The notes: generated by a model not told the origin, from the letters alone. Positions 16,675-24,609 are shown, counted from the stretch's first letter. The stretch is DNA of 43,445 bases from Clostridia bacterium (GCA_017501545.1 JAFVWS010000006.1:1-43445), one strand, 5' to 3'. Made by a program: numbers and translations.

Positions 16675-18442
16675 TTTTATTTTCCTCGCTTGGTTCAAAT
16701 TGACTGTTATAAAGAGAAGCATAAAATCCACCCTTGTCAAGGAGCTGCTCATGGTTGCCTATTTCAATAATGCTTCCGTCCTTCATTACTAAAATTACGT
16801 CTGCCTCCTTGATCGTTGAGAGACGATGCGCAACTATAAATGATGTTCGACCCTTCATAAGCTTCGAGAAGGCATTTTGAATTTTAATTTCTGTTCTTGT
16901 ATCAATAGATGAGGTTGCCTCGTCCAAAATCAGCATAGGAGGCAAGGCAAGCATAATTCTTGCAATGCAAAGAAGCTGCTTTTGTCCTTGCGAAAGGGAA
17001 GAGCCCTCGTCTGAAATTATAGTATCATATCCGTTTGGAAGTCGCTTAATAAAGCTGTGCGCGTGTGAAGCCTTGCACGCCTCAATAATTTCCTCAAGCG
17101 TTGCATCAGGCTTGCCAAGTGCGACATTATCACGCACACTCGCATTTTGTAGCCAGGTTTCCTGCAAAACCATACCGTAAGAGCCTCTTAGCGAATCTCT
17201 CGTTACATCTTTAATATTCTGGCCATCAATCTTAATTTCTCCAGAATCAACGTCATAAAACCTCATAAGTAGGTTTATAAGAGTTGTTTTGCCACAGCCG
17301 GTTGGACCAACTATTGCAACGTGCATTCCACTTTCTACCTCAAGGCTAAGACCTTTGATAAGCTCTCTTTCCTTAGTGTAGGAGAATGAAACATCACTTA
17401 GTGTAACACTGCCACCACTCACAATAAGCTCACTATTTTCCTTGTCGCTGATTTCCTCAGCTTCGTTTGTAAAATCAAATACGCGCTTAGCACAGGCAAG
17501 AGCATTTTGAAGCTCAGTAACAACACCGGAAATTTCATTAAATGGCTTAGCATACTGTGTAGCATAGCTTAAAAAACAGGATAAAACGCCAACACTTAAA
17601 GCACCCTCGTTGCCACCAGCCTTTATAACAAGCAAAGCGCCAACTAAAGCCACTCCTGCATAAACAAGTGCATTAACAAAGCGTGTTGTAGGATTTACAA
17701 GTGAGGAGAAGAATATTGCCCTTGTCGAGGTTTTCTTAAGCTCCTCGTTTACCTTGTCAAAGCGCTCAAGCTCCTCATCCTCACGGCTAAATGCTTTTAC
17801 AGCTTTAAGATTAGAAATTACCTCATTTACAACCGCAGTTTGCTTAGCCTTGGTTACTGATTGCTTATGGAAAAGAGAATATGAGCTTTTTGAGATAAAT
17901 GATGCCACAAAAAGTGAAAGTGGTGTCAATAAAACAACAACTAAAGCAATTTTCCAATTAAGATAGAACATAATGCCAAGAGTTGCTAAAATTGTCACAA
18001 TGCCAGTAAAGAACTGCGTAAAGCCCATAAGCAAGCCATCTGCAAACTGGTCAACGTCAGAAATAATCTTATTTACAGTTTCACCACTTGGGTGAGAGTC
18101 AATGTAAGCAAGAGGAAGCGTGTGTATTTTGTCAAACGCCTTGTTTCTTATATCTCTTGTTACATTGTAGGTTATTCTGTTGTTTATGCCGTTCATTGCC
18201 CATTGCAAAATAGCAGAAGCAAGCGCAATGATGCCTACAATTACTAAAATATTGATTATTTTGTTTATTTCAACTGTATCCTCTGATAAAAGGTCAATGC
18301 CTTCACCTATAAAAATAGGAATAGAGAGGGATAAAAGGACACTTATAGTTGCAAAAAGCAAAGAAACAATAATCAAAAACCAGTATCGCTTCAAATACGA
18401 CAAAACAACCTTAATTGTTGAAAAATTCGTCTTATTCTTCAT
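16667..18442 (-). CDS. Heterodimeric ABC exporter subunit with canonical ATPase site residues
   Basis: A 591-aa half-transporter with an N-terminal six-helix exporter domain (about 20-320) and a C-terminal ATPase. Walker A is GPTGCGKTTL, the Q-loop lies in VLQETWLQNASV, the signature is LSQGQKQLL, Walker B is MLILDEATSSID with catalytic Glu, and the H-loop is VAHRLSTI. It pairs with the upstream gene, whose ATPase is degenerate, the usual layout of heterodimeric exporters (MdlAB, BmrCD, TM287/288 type). These export drugs, lipids or peptides; the substrate is not predictable here. The chosen start (MKNKTNFS) has GGAGGG upstream and lies 1 nt from the stop of the partner gene; the longer frame overlaps the partner. 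Confidence 0.93.
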   Translation of the reverse strand: MKNKTNFSTIKVVLSYLKRYWFLIIVSLLFATISVLLSLSIPIFIGEGIDLLSEDTVEINKIINILVIVGIIALASAILQWAMNGINNRITYNVTRDIRNKAFDKIHTLPLAYIDSHPSGETVNKIISDVDQFADGLLMGFTQFFTGIVTILATLGIMFYLNWKIALVVVLLTPLSLFVASFISKSSYSLFHKQSVTKAKQTAVVNEVISNLKAVKAFSREDEELERFDKVNEELKKTSTRAIFFSSLVNPTTRFVNALVYAGVALVGALLVIKAGGNEGALSVGVLSCFLSYATQYAKPFNEISGVVTELQNALACAKRVFDFTNEAEEISDKENSELIVSGGSVTLSDVSFSYTKERELIKGLSLEVESGMHVAIVGPTGCGKTTLINLLMRFYDVDSGEIKIDGQNIKDVTRDSLRGSYGMVLQETWLQNASVRDNVALGKPDATLEEIIEACKASHAHSFIKRLPNGYDTIISDEGSSLSQGQKQLLCIARIMLALPPMLILDEATSSIDTRTEIKIQNAFSKLMKGRTSFIVAHRLSTIKEADVILVMKDGSIIEIGNHEQLLDKGGFYASLYNSQFEPSEENKNA

Positions 18443-18443
18443 A

Positions 18444-20168
18444 TTACGCACCCTCCTTTTTAAATTGAGAGTTGTATATTTCAGAATACACAAGGCACGA
18501 AGAAAGAAGCTCATCGTGCTTTCCAATTCCAACGATTTTTCCATCGTCTAAAACTATTATTTTATCAGCGTGTGCAATCGATGCAGTCCTTTGAGAAACT
18601 ATAAATACAGTAGGGTTATACTCAAGAGTTGAAAGGGCACGTCTTAGTCTTGCGTCAGTTGCATAGTCAAGGGCACTGGAGGAGTCATCGAGAATTAAAA
18701 TTTCTGGCTTGCCAACAAGCGCACGTGCAATAGTAAAGCGTTGCCTTTGACCCCCGGAAAGGTTTTTGCCACCCTCCTCAATTTCAAAATCAAGACCTTC
18801 TTTTTTTGATTTTAAAACGTCGGTCGCTTGTGCTATATCAATAGCCTTTAATATTTCCTCGTCGCTTGCTTCCTTGTCGCCCCACCTCATATTTTCACGA
18901 AGTGAGCCCTTAAACAGTACAGCCCTTTGTGGCACCATACCAATTCGCTCACGCAAGTAATCAAACTCATAGCTGTTTACATTTTTGCCATCAATCAAAA
19001 CCTCGCCCTGATATGCATCGTAAAATCTGCCTATCATATTTATAAGAGAGGTCTTTCCAGCGCCTGTGCCACCAATAATACCGACAGTTTCACCACGTAA
19101 GACAGAGAAGTCGATATTTTCAAGTGAGCATTCAGACGCTCCCTTATATTTAAGTGAAACGTTTTTAAATTCTATAAAGCTCTCGCTCTTGCTTGCTTCA
19201 GCGTCCTTAACCTCTTGAGATGGTTGAATTTCAAACACGTCGTCAATTCTTTTTGCACAAGCAAGCGCCTTTGTGATTGTAATTATAAGGTTAGCAAGCT
19301 TCACAAGCTCAATTAGAATTTGTGACATATAGTTGTAAAGCGCAATTACCTTACCGGCAGAAAGCTCACCGCCCTCAACCTGCAAAGCACCCTTGTAAAT
19401 TAGGAAGCAAATTGAAATGTTTACAATAACAAAGGTTAAAGGATTCATAAGCGCAGAAATCCTACCAACAAGCTTTTGCGCCTTGTTTAATAGCAGGGTT
19501 TTATTATGAAACTTATTTTTTTCCTTTTTCTCAAGTGAAAATGCACGGATAACACGCGCACCGCTAAGGTTTTCCTTTGCTGAAAGAAGAGTAGTGTCAA
19601 GCCTTGCTTGTACCTTTTTGTAAAGAGGAATAGAAATAAGCATAATTCCAAAAATAACGAAAGCAAGGGCTAAAATAGTAATTATGAAAATATAAGACAC
19701 CTTAAAGCTTGGGTCGACCACGATAGCCATAATTAAGGCACCAAAAACAATAACAGGGGAGCGCATAAATAGGCGAAGCGTTAAGTTGATTCCCGTTTGC
19801 ACTTGGTTTGTGTCGCTTGTCATTCTGTTAATTAATGTAGATGTGCCAAGGGTGTCAATTTCTGAATAGGAAAGAGAGGAAATATGCTTAAATAACGCAT
19901 GGCGCGCCTTAGCAGAGTAGCCACAAGCCGCCTTTGCAGAAAAGTACTGTGCAAAAAGAGTACAGCTAAGACCAACAGCACCAAGCACCACTAAAACAAG
20001 ACACATATATATTACGTGACCGCGGTCGCCCTTTTCAATACCATTATCAATTATGCTTGCCACAACAAGTGGAACAAAAAGCTCAAAAAGTGCCTCAAGC
20101 ATCTTAAAAAGTGGCGCAAAAACGCACTCACGGCGATAGCCCTTCATAAAAGAAAACAGCCTTTTCAT
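18444..20168 (-). CDS. Heterodimeric ABC exporter subunit with degenerate ATPase site
   Basis: A 574-aa half-transporter. The membrane domain is about residues 15-310 and the ATPase about 335-574. Walker A is GGTGAGKTSL, the Q-loop is VPQRAVLFKGS and the signature is LSGGQRQRF. The Walker B catalytic Glu is replaced (LILDDSSSALD) and the H-loop His is replaced by Gln (IVSQRTASI). Both changes mark the non-hydrolysing site of heterodimeric exporters. Its signature would complete the active site of the partner. RBS AAGGAGGAG precedes ATG 20168. It is the first gene of the four-gene minus-strand operon and has a strong promoter about 90 nt upstream. Confidence 0.93.
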   Translation of the reverse strand: MKRLFSFMKGYRRECVFAPLFKMLEALFELFVPLVVASIIDNGIEKGDRGHVIYMCLVLVVLGAVGLSCTLFAQYFSAKAACGYSAKARHALFKHISSLSYSEIDTLGTSTLINRMTSDTNQVQTGINLTLRLFMRSPVIVFGALIMAIVVDPSFKVSYIFIITILALAFVIFGIMLISIPLYKKVQARLDTTLLSAKENLSGARVIRAFSLEKKEKNKFHNKTLLLNKAQKLVGRISALMNPLTFVIVNISICFLIYKGALQVEGGELSAGKVIALYNYMSQILIELVKLANLIITITKALACAKRIDDVFEIQPSQEVKDAEASKSESFIEFKNVSLKYKGASECSLENIDFSVLRGETVGIIGGTGAGKTSLINMIGRFYDAYQGEVLIDGKNVNSYEFDYLRERIGMVPQRAVLFKGSLRENMRWGDKEASDEEILKAIDIAQATDVLKSKKEGLDFEIEEGGKNLSGGQRQRFTIARALVGKPEILILDDSSSALDYATDARLRRALSTLEYNPTVFIVSQRTASIAHADKIIVLDDGKIVGIGKHDELLSSCLVYSEIYNSQFKKEGA

Positions 20169-20252
20169 AATACTCCTCCTTTATAATTTCACAAGTCATT
20201 CTAAAGCGTAGCGATAGAATCTCGCTGTACACCCCAAATTATTTCAGCCTAT

Positions 20253-20281
20253 ATTATAGCACACACATTTTTATAATACAA
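20253..20281 (-). promoter_or_regulatory. Promoter of the ABC-ABC-pyk-lipoprotein operon
   Basis: Minus strand: TTGTAT (20276-20281), a 17-nt spacer and TATAAT (20253-20258) with TGC upstream. It lies between element copy 2 and the first gene, outside the element. Confidence 0.8.
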
Positions 20282-20291
20282 TATCTTAAAA

Positions 20292-20321
20292 CAAAAAAAC
20301 ATCCCACGAATGGGTGATGTT
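20292..20321 (-). terminator. Terminator of the RNase J transcript, formed at the edge of element copy 2
   Basis: Minus strand: ACAT-ca-CCCA, loop TTCG, TGGG-ATGT, then seven T. The 5' arm partly uses the last bases of the element (ACATC), so a terminator exists despite the insertion. Confidence 0.65.
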
Positions 20322-20353
20322 CTTAGCGGAGAATTTGAAAAACACTGCTAAGT

Positions 20354-20496
20354 GCGAGCATCGCATTTGACTGGTCAAACGCGCCTCGGGGTTCATCAAA
20401 AATTCTTAGAATTTTAGGGGTTCGCGAGAATGGGCTAAGCCCAAACCCATATACGTGAACCCCCAAAGCTCATTACATTCGTTTCGGGGAACCCCT
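20354..20496 (-). other. Conserved structured core of the element, copy 2
   Basis: Counterpart of 14237-14377 on the opposite strand, with the same stem-loops (TGGGC/GCCCA, AAAATTCT/AGAATTTT, TTTGAC-CA-GTCAAA). In this copy AGGGGTTC also pairs with GAACCCCT, two bases longer than in copy 1. Confidence 0.55.
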
Positions 20497-20571
20497 ATAC
20501 AAGCAGAAAGAGCAAACACACAAGACCGATAAAATCTTGCATGTCTGCTCTTTTTTGTTTGTTTTAGTTTA

Positions 20572-20723
20572 GAGTTATGAGGCTCGCTTTTGCTCACCGT
20601 TATGAATTTGCTACGCAAATGTTATGATATGATTGCCCATCAAACCTTAAACTTGGCGAAGCCAATCATAACTATGCGAAGCATATCATAACTTATAACT
20701 TGCCCGCATGGGCAATCATAGTT
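20572..20723 (-). repeat. Micro-hairpin array with GTTATGA/TCATAAC separators (copy 2)
   Basis: Plus-strand GTTATGA occurs at 20574, 20599 and 20621, and TCATAAC at 20666 and 20686, with degenerate copies at 20693 and 20716. The hairpins between them are ATTTGC/GCAAAT, TTGGC/GCCAA, TATGC/GCATA and TTGCCC/GGGCAA with 3-4 nt loops. The architecture matches copy 1, but the separator word and most hairpin sequences are different. Confidence 0.7.
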
Positions 20724-20771
20724 TAGCGTGTTCTCCGTTAAGGATAACACGCTAAATGTGGGATGAATTTA

Positions 20772-22643
20772 TTATAAATCCATAAGTATAGGTAAAATGA
20801 TAGGCTTGCGCTTGGTTTTTGTAAAAATAAACTTGGAAATTGCGTTTTTAATGATGTTTTTAAGCTCGCCCCAGTCGTCAACTCCAGCCTCAAGTGCGTG
20901 GATAATTGCGCTTGTTGTAACCTCCTTGGTCGCGCTCATTAATTCCTCATTTTCTCTTACGTAAACAAAGCCACGAGAAATAATTTCAGGGCCTGCCATT
21001 AAAATGCCTTCCTTTATGCTAACAGTGGCAACTGCAATAATAAGACCACTTTCGGAAAGATTTTTTCTGTCCCTTAGTACAATGTTTCCAACGTCACCAA
21101 TACCGCTTCCGTCAATCAAAACCTTGCCGGCAGGCACGGTGCCATTAAATCTCGCACCATCCTCGTCAATTTCAATCACCTTGCCAATATCAGAAACAAA
21201 GATGTTTTGTGGGTCCATGCCCATTCTTTCGGCAAGCTCCTTATGCTGAATTAGGTGTCTATATTCACCATGCACAGGCATAAAATACTTAGGCTTAATA
21301 AGTGCGTGCATAAGCTTAAGCTCCTCTTGACACGCGTGTCCAGAAACGTGTACCTCAACGCTTGAATCGTGGTAAACGTTAACTCCACGACGATACATTT
21401 CATTTACAATCTTGCCAACAAGAGGCTCGTTACCGGGAATAGCGCTGGAGGAGAGAACAACCAAATCCTTGTCGGTTAGCTGAACCTTATCGTGGTCAGA
21501 AAACGCCATACGATAAAGGGCAGACATAGGCTCACCTTGGCTTCCGGTTGTAACAATCGTAAGCTTATGGGCTGGATATTTTTTAATTTCATCAATATCA
21601 ATAAGCACACCCTCTGGCACATTCATATAGCCAAGCCTAACAGCAGCATTAACTACGTTAACCATACTACGTCCAGTTATTGCAACCTTGCGCCCGTGAT
21701 TTATGCTTGCATCAATAATTTGCTGTACCCTGTGTACGTTTGAGGCAAAGGTTGCGATGATAATTCGCTTGTCAGTGGCACCCATAAAAATCTTTTCAAG
21801 TGAAACACCAACGTTTTTCTCTGATGGAGTATGTCCACTGCGCTCAACGTTTGTAGACTCGCAAAGAAGCATCAAAACTCCCTCGCGTCCTAATTGACCA
21901 AGACGTACAATATCCATCATCTCACCATCAATAGGCGTTGTGTCAAGCTTAAAGTCACCGGTATGAACAATTACTCCTTGTGGAGTTGTGATTGCAAGAG
22001 CGCATGCTTCAGCAATAGAGTGGTTAACTCTTATAAACTCTATTTTAAAACAGCCAGCCAAAACAGTATCGCCAACGCTTACGTTGTGTAGCTTCGCATT
22101 TTGAAGTAGCTTATGCTCAGCAAGCTTGTTTTCCAAAATTCCAAGCGTTAAGCGCGTTCCGTAAACTGGCACGTTCATATTCTTCAAAAAGTAGGGAAGA
22201 GAGCCAATATGGTCCTCGTGTCCGTGTGTTAAGAAAACGCCACGTACCTTTTCAATGTTGTTTTGAATGTGGGTGAAATCAGGAATTACAAGGTCAACGC
22301 CCAACATATCATCGTTAGGAAATCCAATTCCACAGTCAACGATAATAATATCCTCACCACATTCAAAGGCAGTCATATTCTTGCCGATTTCATTAAGTCC
22401 ACCAAGTGAATAAATCTTAAGCTTTGGTAGTGGTGCGCGCTTTACCCTTTTGTTATTCGACTTAGGTGCGCCTAATACCCTTTTTTTATTACCCGTAGTC
22501 TTATTTTGGCTATTTACTCTTTTGCCATTTACAGGCTGAGAGGTGGTTTTTTTAGGTGCGTTTTTTGGCTTGCTTGGTGAAGCACTATTTTTTTGCTTTT
22601 TTGGCTTTGCTTCAGCTAAAGGTGCATTTCTTTTTTCTTTCAT
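20772..22643 (-). CDS. rnj: Ribonuclease J with basic N-terminal extension
   Basis: A 623-aa metallo-beta-lactamase/beta-CASP nuclease involved in 5'-end-dependent mRNA decay and rRNA maturation. The zinc site is HGHEDHIGSLPYF, with further ligands in VHTGDFKLDTT and the C-terminal HVSGHA motif. The beta-CASP region (TFASNVHRVQQI, GRSM) and the RNase J C-terminal domain follow. The first roughly 70 residues are a Lys/Asn/Pro-rich, low-complexity extension absent from B. subtilis RNase J1, probably disordered and RNA-binding. ATG 22643 follows AAGGAG; an upstream in-frame start lacks this spacing. The gene has its own promoter and a structured leader of about 130 nt. Confidence 0.95.
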   Translation of the reverse strand: MKEKRNAPLAEAKPKKQKNSASPSKPKNAPKKTTSQPVNGKRVNSQNKTTGNKKRVLGAPKSNNKRVKRAPLPKLKIYSLGGLNEIGKNMTAFECGEDIIIVDCGIGFPNDDMLGVDLVIPDFTHIQNNIEKVRGVFLTHGHEDHIGSLPYFLKNMNVPVYGTRLTLGILENKLAEHKLLQNAKLHNVSVGDTVLAGCFKIEFIRVNHSIAEACALAITTPQGVIVHTGDFKLDTTPIDGEMMDIVRLGQLGREGVLMLLCESTNVERSGHTPSEKNVGVSLEKIFMGATDKRIIIATFASNVHRVQQIIDASINHGRKVAITGRSMVNVVNAAVRLGYMNVPEGVLIDIDEIKKYPAHKLTIVTTGSQGEPMSALYRMAFSDHDKVQLTDKDLVVLSSSAIPGNEPLVGKIVNEMYRRGVNVYHDSSVEVHVSGHACQEELKLMHALIKPKYFMPVHGEYRHLIQHKELAERMGMDPQNIFVSDIGKVIEIDEDGARFNGTVPAGKVLIDGSGIGDVGNIVLRDRKNLSESGLIIAVATVSIKEGILMAGPEIISRGFVYVRENEELMSATKEVTTSAIIHALEAGVDDWGELKNIIKNAISKFIFTKTKRKPIILPILMDL

Positions 22644-22670
22644 ATTATCTCCTTTTTGCACGAAAAAGCA

Positions 22671-22735
22671 CCGTCAAGCTTGTGACGGAATACTTTAATT
22701 AAGAACAAAGATATGTATTTCGGCCCCATATCTTT
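22671..22735 (-). promoter_or_regulatory. Structured leader of the RNase J mRNA
   Basis: Within the 5' leader, AAAGATATG/CATATCTTT (22707-22715 with 22727-22735) forms a 9-bp stem. Nearer the gene CCGTCA/TGACGG (22671-22676 with 22683-22688) forms a second, followed on the minus strand by TGCTTTTT. The second could act as an attenuator. A 5' stem is also what would protect an mRNA from RNase J itself, so feedback control is conceivable. Confidence 0.45.
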
Positions 22736-22775
22736 TTTTAAAAACGAATGTAAATCATAGTGATTTGTTAAGTAT

Positions 22776-22804
22776 ATTTTATCACATGTAAGTAAATTAG
22801 TCAA
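22776..22804 (-). promoter_or_regulatory. Promoter of the RNase J gene
   Basis: Minus strand: TTGACT (22799-22804), a 17-nt spacer and TAAAAT (22776-22781) with TGA upstream. Confidence 0.75.
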
Positions 22805-22812
22805 GAATATTA

Positions 22813-23082
22813 TCAAAAGACAAAAAGCGAAATTATAAGGCTAAGGGTAGCACCAAGAGAAAGCCCTAAAAAGAATAGAAATAAGCCCTTGAAGCTAAAG
22901 TTTGATTTTCTTTTTCTTTTTTTACAGCTTTCAGCGCTGAAAAGTATTTTTTCAGCCTCACGCAGTATTTCAGTCTCATCGTCATTAATTAGGTCATCCT
23001 TAAGGACAAAATATGCCTCATCAAATTTTTTGCTTTTGGTGCTTTTTAAAAAAATAATTTTTCTCTCAGTTCCTTTAATCAT
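22813..23082 (-). CDS. Small single-pass membrane protein of unknown function
   Basis: An 89-aa protein with a cytosolic-looking charged N-terminal half (a short KIIFLKSTKSKKF strand, then an acidic helix around residues 30-52), a basic KKRKRKS patch and one C-terminal membrane helix (about 67-89). It has AGGAGG just before the ATG and follows spmB by 39 nt, so it is likely the third gene of the spmA-spmB transcript. I do not recognise the family. The tail-anchored plan with a conserved-looking neighbourhood suggests a sporulation or envelope accessory role, by position only. Confidence 0.65.
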   Translation of the reverse strand: MIKGTERKIIFLKSTKSKKFDEAYFVLKDDLINDDETEILREAEKILFSAESCKKRKRKSNFSFKGLFLFFLGLSLGATLSLIISLFVF

Positions 23083-23121
23083 AGTGCGCCTCCTAATTTT
23101 CTTTGATTATTTCCAAAGGCG

Positions 23122-23661
23122 TTATAGAATATTCAAAAGCACTCGAGAAACAATTGTTGAAAGGAAAATACATAAAACAGAAACAAAAAGACAAACGGGC
23201 AACGCATACCTTGTTTTTTTAATTTTAGTTGTAGAGAAGTATATGCAAATAACGTAAACAAACGTGTCCGATGATGCCATAATTATCGAGGCACAAATTC
23301 CTGGAAGAGAATCCGTGCCATATTTACTCAAAATTTGTTCAAAAACCGCAAGCGCGCCACTGCCAGAAAACGGACGGATAAGTATCAAGGGAAAGATTTC
23401 ACTTGGCAGTCCTATTTTTTCAAAAAATGGTGCAAGCAAGGAGCATATGTAGTCACAAAGGCCAGAGCTTGTTAGCATACTGACCGAAACGATTAGTGCG
23501 CACATTGTAGGAAGTAGCGAAACGGCAGATTTCATTCCTGCCTTGGCTCCGTCTAAAAAGAATGAAAAATAGTTTCTTTTTCTGCCGAAAAGAACAATTA
23601 TTGCTACCAAAAAAACGACACAGGGTAGCGTAAAAAGTGAAATTTTTTTAAGTATCTCCAC
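23122..23661 (-). CDS. spmB: Spore maturation protein B
   Basis: A 179-aa integral membrane protein of the nucleoside-recognition (Gate) domain family, with hydrophobic segments through its length. The SLLPTMCALIVSVSMLTSSG and RPFSGSGALAVF stretches match SpmB. In B. subtilis SpmA and SpmB are needed for spore core dehydration and heat resistance. The start lies inside spmA (14-bp overlap), implying translational coupling. It is followed by the small membrane protein at 22813-23082. Confidence 0.9.
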   Translation of the reverse strand: MEILKKISLFTLPCVVFLVAIIVLFGRKRNYFSFFLDGAKAGMKSAVSLLPTMCALIVSVSMLTSSGLCDYICSLLAPFFEKIGLPSEIFPLILIRPFSGSGALAVFEQILSKYGTDSLPGICASIIMASSDTFVYVICIYFSTTKIKKTRYALPVCLFVSVLCIFLSTIVSRVLLNIL

Positions 23662-24229
23662 AAATCTTACCTATGATTCTTGAAAGAAATATTCCAACTA
23701 ACATGCAAGTACCAGAAACAATCCAAACAGGTATAATTAATTCGTAAATTACCACAGCACCAAGACCTGCACGTATTGCAATAATGGTTGTAGGAATTAA
23801 ACAAAATGACGATGAGCCTAAAACTGCAAGCATAATCATATCGTTAGTTGCTTTATCGCTTTCACGTCCCTCGTTCAGCCTTTCAATTGCAGATAGTGCA
23901 AGTGGAGTTGAGGCGTTGGCAATGCCAAGAAGATTAGCGCTGACGCAAGCGGTTATCTCATTATCCCCCTTGCTTTCCCTAAATGCGCGTGGAAAAACAA
24001 ATTTTAGAATGGGCTTTAAGACCTTGGCAAGCAGAGAAATAATACCGCTTTTCTCAAAAACTGCCATTACTCCTTGCCAAAATGCCATCATACCAAGCAT
24101 TGAAATAATAGTTGTCACACTTTTGGAGGCGCCCCTTATAATCCCGTCGTTTATTCCTTCAATATTTCCAGAAAAAATGGCAAATAAAATCGAAATAATG
24201 CAAATTATTCCAAAGCATTTTCCTATCAT
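23648..24229 (-). CDS. spmA: Spore maturation protein A
   Basis: A 193-aa polytopic membrane protein of the Gate-domain family. SKSVTTIISMLGMMAFWQGVM, the PxFP-containing KPILKFVFP segment and the ANLLGIANASTPLAL motif are typical of SpmA. It partners SpmB, encoded immediately downstream with overlapping reading frames. AGGAGC lies before the ATG. No vegetative promoter of the local type is seen upstream, which fits expression from a sporulation sigma factor, but I could not assign a specific one. Confidence 0.92.
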   Translation of the reverse strand: MIGKCFGIICIISILFAIFSGNIEGINDGIIRGASKSVTTIISMLGMMAFWQGVMAVFEKSGIISLLAKVLKPILKFVFPRAFRESKGDNEITACVSANLLGIANASTPLALSAIERLNEGRESDKATNDMIMLAVLGSSSFCLIPTTIIAIRAGLGAVVIYELIIPVWIVSGTCMLVGIFLSRIIGKICGDT

Positions 24230-24284
24230 GATAGCTCCTAAAATTACGAAATTCGTTAATAATTGTAAAAAAATGTAAATTCAA

Positions 24285-24313
24285 TTGACGAATTAAATCG
24301 AATATGATAAAAT
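24285..24313 (+). promoter_or_regulatory. Promoter of the abrB-like/GH95 operon
   Basis: TTGACG (24285-24290), a 17-nt spacer and TAAAAT (24308-24313) with TGA upstream. The interrupted palindrome ACGAA-A-TTCGT lies just upstream (24246-24256) and could be an operator. Confidence 0.75.
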
Positions 24314-24363
24314 AAATATGTAAACGGAAAACCAAAGGTTTTCGCAAAGAAAGAGGTGTAACT

Positions 24364-24609
24364 ATGAAATCTACTGGAATTGTAAGAAAAATGGACGAGC
24401 TTGGAAGAATAGTTCTACCAATTGAGCTTCGTAATAAGCTTGAAATAGGCCCTAAGGACCCAATTGAAATTTTTACAGATGGTGACAGAATAGTACTTAA
24501 AAAGTACCAGCCATGTTGTATTTTATGCGGAAGCACAAGCGATAATGTTTTAATAAATGAAAAAAGAGTATGCAAAAAGTGCATTGAAAAGCTTAACGAT
24601 TTAAAATAA
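24364..24609 (+). CDS. AbrB/SpoVT-family transition regulator with C-terminal zinc ribbon
   Basis: An 81-aa protein. The N-terminal swapped-hairpin domain MKSTGIVRKMDELGRIVLPIELR is nearly canonical for AbrB/SpoVT DNA-binding proteins. The C-terminal half has CxxC (CILC) and a second CxxC (CKKC), consistent with a small zinc-binding ribbon common in clostridial homologues. AbrB-type proteins act at the switch between growth and stationary phase. GAGGTG precedes the ATG. GH95 starts 13 nt after the stop, so the regulator and the fucosidase share a transcript. Confidence 0.92.
   Translation: MKSTGIVRKMDELGRIVLPIELRNKLEIGPKDPIEIFTDGDRIVLKKYQPCCILCGSTSDNVLINEKRVCKKCIEKLNDLK

Larger units (their letters stand above)
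20300..20765 (-). mobile_element. Noncoding MITE-like element, copy 2 (inverted relative to copy 1)
   Basis: This fills most of the 603-bp gap between the ABC operon and RNase J. The element proper is about 20316-20752 (437 bp). Its first 27 nt and last 19 nt are identical to copy 1 read on the opposite strand, and the core is about 94% identical. The flanks CATCCCAC (20300-20307) and GTGGGATG (20758-20765) are perfectly complementary, again like two arms of a terminator stem. No clean direct repeat remains; the nearest are GAATGGGT on one side and AAATGTGG on the other, so this copy may be older. The end hairpin pairs AT/AT outside GCGTGTT in copy 1 and TA/TA here, a compensatory difference. 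No coding capacity is seen. Confidence 0.7.

Noticed and set aside
16675..16752. Longer pyruvate kinase start
   Set aside because: The additional residues do not resemble any pyruvate kinase and lie wholly within the upstream ABC gene; ATG 16674 gives the canonical N-terminus with an RBS.
20406..20618. Small open frame inside element copy 2
   Set aside because: It has no counterpart in copy 1 despite the conserved core, and no RBS.
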